DNA from: Clostridia bacterium
GTDB lineage: Bacteria > Bacillota > Clostridia > Christensenellales > Aristaeellaceae
Assembly (NCBI GenBank): GCA_017458865.1
Contig: JAFSZW010000542.1
Coordinates: forward strand, 1 to 7,434
Length of the DNA: 7,434 nucleotides
Direction: 5' to 3'
Positions 6,194 to 7,434 of this stretch are shown here, piece by piece. Within the stretch, counting starts at the first letter, position 1, and each line of letters starts with the position of its first letter. The position numbers and the translations under genes are program-made. The notes below the pieces were generated by a model. The model was given only the letters and a program-made list of their open reading frames with translations, was not told where the DNA came from and did no database searches.

Positions 6194-7036
6194 TCAGCTG
6201 TTCGTCGCTTTCCGCATCGACTGGAGCCAGTTTGATGGACGAATATTGGCGCTGCCTGTACTGTCGTCGATGCTTTCAAGCATCAACAGAGACTTGACCC
6301 CATCAATCCGCTTCTTTGCCGGTTCCGCCGTGGACATCAGAACACAGATGCCGGCAACACTGACAGAGAACTCCTTCATCATATCAACCATGCCCCGGGG
6401 TGTCCCGCCGGCTCTCATGAAATCATCCACGATCAGCGTCCGCTGGCCTTCCTTGACTGCGCGTCTTGACAGGCTCATTGTTTCAATGCGGTTACCAGTT
6501 CCGGAGATATAGTTGATATTTACCGCCGGCCCCTCGTAAACCTTGCTGTCACGGCGAACAATTACGGTTGGAATGCCCAGCGCTTTTGCCGTCATGAGTG
6601 CGATCGGGATGCCCTTCGTCTCCATCGTCAGCACAAAGTCCGGTTCCTGGCGGTAATACTGTGAAGCAATGATATTGCCCATCTTCTCCACGACATCCGG
6701 CATAGCCAGAATGTCAGCCATATAGATAAAACCGCCAGGCAGGATGCGCCCGGGTTGGGATAACAGTCTGGCCACCTCCGAGACAGAATTATACGCCGCC
6801 TCACCGGTAATCATCGGACGATACCTGACCCCGCCTGCCGCACCGGTCACTGTCTCCAGCGTTCCCAGATCATACTGAGCAAAAATCGTGCGCAGTATGT
6901 CAATATCTTCACTGAGTGAAGATTTTGCAGATCCAAATTTCTCGCAGAAAGATCCCAACGTTAAGATACGGTTGGGTGAATCCATCAGGATTTTGGTCAT
7001 GACAGCCAGACGCTCAGTTCGGCGAATGCGGTCCAT
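6194..7036 (-). CDS. purR: Purine operon repressor PurR (Firmicute type)
   Basis: A 280-residue, full-length member of the Firmicute PurR family, unrelated to the LacI-type PurR of enterobacteria. Residues 1-75 form the winged-helix DNA-binding domain (RRTERLAVMTKILMDSP, then FGSAKSSLSEDIDILR). Residues from about 80 are a type I phosphoribosyltransferase-like domain that binds PRPP; the PRPP motif TLIVDDFMRAGGTPRGM is intact (D204, D205), as is METKGIPIALMTAKALGIP. In Bacillus subtilis the protein represses purine synthesis genes and is released by PRPP; in some lactic acid bacteria the homologue activates, so direction of control cannot be read from sequence. ATG at 7036 is preceded by GGAGG seven bases upstream. 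It is divergent from murC and lies upstream of pth-mfd on the same strand, but with a 321-base gap and a separate promoter for pth. Confidence 0.96.
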   Translation of the reverse strand: MDRIRRTERLAVMTKILMDSPNRILTLGSFCEKFGSAKSSLSEDIDILRTIFAQYDLGTLETVTGAAGGVRYRPMITGEAAYNSVSEVARLLSQPGRILPGGFIYMADILAMPDVVEKMGNIIASQYYRQEPDFVLTMETKGIPIALMTAKALGIPTVIVRRDSKVYEGPAVNINYISGTGNRIETMSLSRRAVKEGQRTLIVDDFMRAGGTPRGMVDMMKEFSVSVAGICVLMSTAEPAKKRIDGVKSLLMLESIDDSTGSANIRPSNWLQSMRKATNS

Positions 7037-7049
7037 AGTACGTCCTCCA

Positions 7050-7062
7050 AAATACGAATGTT
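7050..7062. promoter_or_regulatory. Possible PurBox in the purR leader
   Basis: AAATACGAATGTT on the + strand matches the Bacillus PurBox consensus AWWWCCGAACWWT at 10 of 13 positions, including the central CGAA. It lies between the purR start site and the ribosome binding site, where binding could block transcription and give autoregulation. PurBoxes usually come as an inverted pair; I do not find a convincing partner, so this is tentative. Confidence 0.25.
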
Positions 7063-7078
7063 TTTAAATGTGTCCCCC

Positions 7079-7107
7079 ATTATAATTCAGGTTTCCGTAG
7101 AAGTCCA
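7079..7107 (-). promoter_or_regulatory. Promoter of purR
   Basis: On the - strand, TGGACT (7107-7102; four of six match TTGACA), a 17-base spacer and a perfect TATAAT (7084-7079). The start site would fall near 7072, giving a leader of about 36 nt with the GGAGG ribosome binding site near its end. Confidence 0.75.
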
Positions 7108-7312
7108 TGGGCAAAACTACCAATTTTTTCTTATATTTTCACCAAAAAGCTTAACGTTCACCTTTTTCACTTTCCATTTCTGTCAGTCTTTTGCAAACAT
7201 CTATCTGGGGCATCCTGCACAAATCCCGCAGGTATTCCGTGATCCTCACTTATGCGCGGCTACAACAGCATTCCCGATACGCGCAAAATTCCCGTGATTC
7301 CGCCCTATGGAC
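7108..7312. other. Non-coding spacer between the purR and murC promoters
   Basis: No credible gene: the one open frame across the region (7058-7297, +) starts inside the purR promoter region and has no ribosome binding site or recognisable product. The left part (7111-7190) is strongly T-rich on the + strand and carries TTCACC at 7138 and 7157. The right part repeats ATTCC(C)G at 7234, 7270, 7288 and 7297, with another copy at 7330 inside the murC promoter spacer. These short repeats could be regulator sites or chance. Confidence 0.45.
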
Positions 7313-7341
7313 TTGAGAAATAACTTCCGATTCCGTATAAT
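7313..7341 (+). promoter_or_regulatory. Promoter of murC
   Basis: TTGAGA (7313-7318), a 17-base spacer and a perfect TATAAT (7336-7341) on the + strand, with a start site near 7348 and a leader of about 34 nt to the murC ATG. This is close to the sigma-A consensus and should be a strong constitutive promoter. Confidence 0.85.
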
Positions 7342-7381
7342 ACAGGCATCAACTACTGCGTCTTGGACGCCAAGAGGACAT

Positions 7382-7434
7382 ATGATACATATCAATCAAT
7401 ATAAAGGCAAACGCATCCATATGATCGGCATCGG
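7382..7434 (+). CDS. murC: UDP-N-acetylmuramate-L-alanine ligase MurC, 3' partial
   Basis: Only 17 full codons are inside the window: MIHINQYKGKRIHMIGIG, the last codon incomplete. The basic stretch followed by IHMIGIG is the N-terminal Rossmann-type UMAG-binding signature of MurC (usually HFIGIGG.GMSG). MurC adds L-alanine to UDP-N-acetylmuramic acid, the first step of the peptidoglycan peptide stem, in the cytosol. AAGAGGA ends three bases before the ATG, a workable if close ribosome binding site, and a strong promoter lies just upstream. The placement divergent from purR matches Clostridium genomes, which supports the call. Other Mur ligases share the fold but not this HMIGIG start; the fragment is too short for full certainty. 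Confidence 0.8.
   Translation, partial: MIHINQYKGKRIHMIGI

Noticed and set aside
5744..6512. + strand open frames across the purR-pth gap and the 3' end of purR
   Set aside because: No ribosome binding sites or motifs, and the parts over purR are antisense to intact PRPP-binding coding sequence.
7058..7297. 79-codon + strand open frame between purR and murC
   Set aside because: It begins in the purR leader and promoter region and has no ribosome binding site; the T-rich composition explains the hydrophobic translation.
1..7434. CRISPR array, tRNA genes, insertion sequence ends
   Set aside because: I looked for regularly spaced repeats, tRNA-like cloverleaf or TTC-loop motifs, and transposase frames with terminal inverted repeats, and saw none.

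Overview
The window looks like chromosomal DNA of a Firmicute (Bacillota) of intermediate G+C content, probably from the Clostridia or a related gut lineage. Three things point there: a Firmicute-type PurR (winged helix fused to a phosphoribosyltransferase-like domain), the pth-mfd pair next to purR, and a divergent start of murC beside purR. Nothing here fixes the genus. Most of the window is core genome. The left 1.1 kb is visibly more A+T-rich and looks accessory.

Layout. (1) 1-1089, + strand: the 3' part of a gene for an AAA-like ATPase with a C-terminal PD-(D/E)XK nuclease-like domain, entering from outside the window. (2) 1090-1484: a convergent junction. It holds a + strand terminator (1190-1218), a - strand terminator built on a 26-bp perfect palindrome (1232-1257), and a short SRP RNA gene on the - strand (about 1396-1272) with a good promoter of its own (1432-1404). 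(3) 1485-5872, - strand: pth then mfd, overlapping by 4 bases (ATGA). (4) 5873-6193: a promoter (6083-6055) and a leader of about 175 nt with four hairpins in front of pth. (5) 6194-7036, - strand: purR. (6) 7037-7381: divergent promoters for purR (-) and murC (+). (7) 7382-7434: the first 17 codons of murC, running out of the window.

How the genes fit together. Pth recycles peptidyl-tRNA that drops off ribosomes. Mfd removes RNA polymerase stalled at DNA lesions and recruits nucleotide excision repair. SRP RNA serves co-translational membrane targeting, PurR senses PRPP and controls purine genes, and MurC starts the peptide stem of peptidoglycan. This is the familiar housekeeping neighbourhood, but compressed: the spoVG, glmU and prs genes that lie between purR and pth in Bacillus and Clostridium are absent.

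No unmistakably new system is visible. The best leads are the structured pth leader with overlapping alternative hairpins, the short Alu-less SRP RNA with its complete promoter and terminator, the AAA/PD-(D/E)XK gene of unknown role, and the low-complexity tail on Pth.
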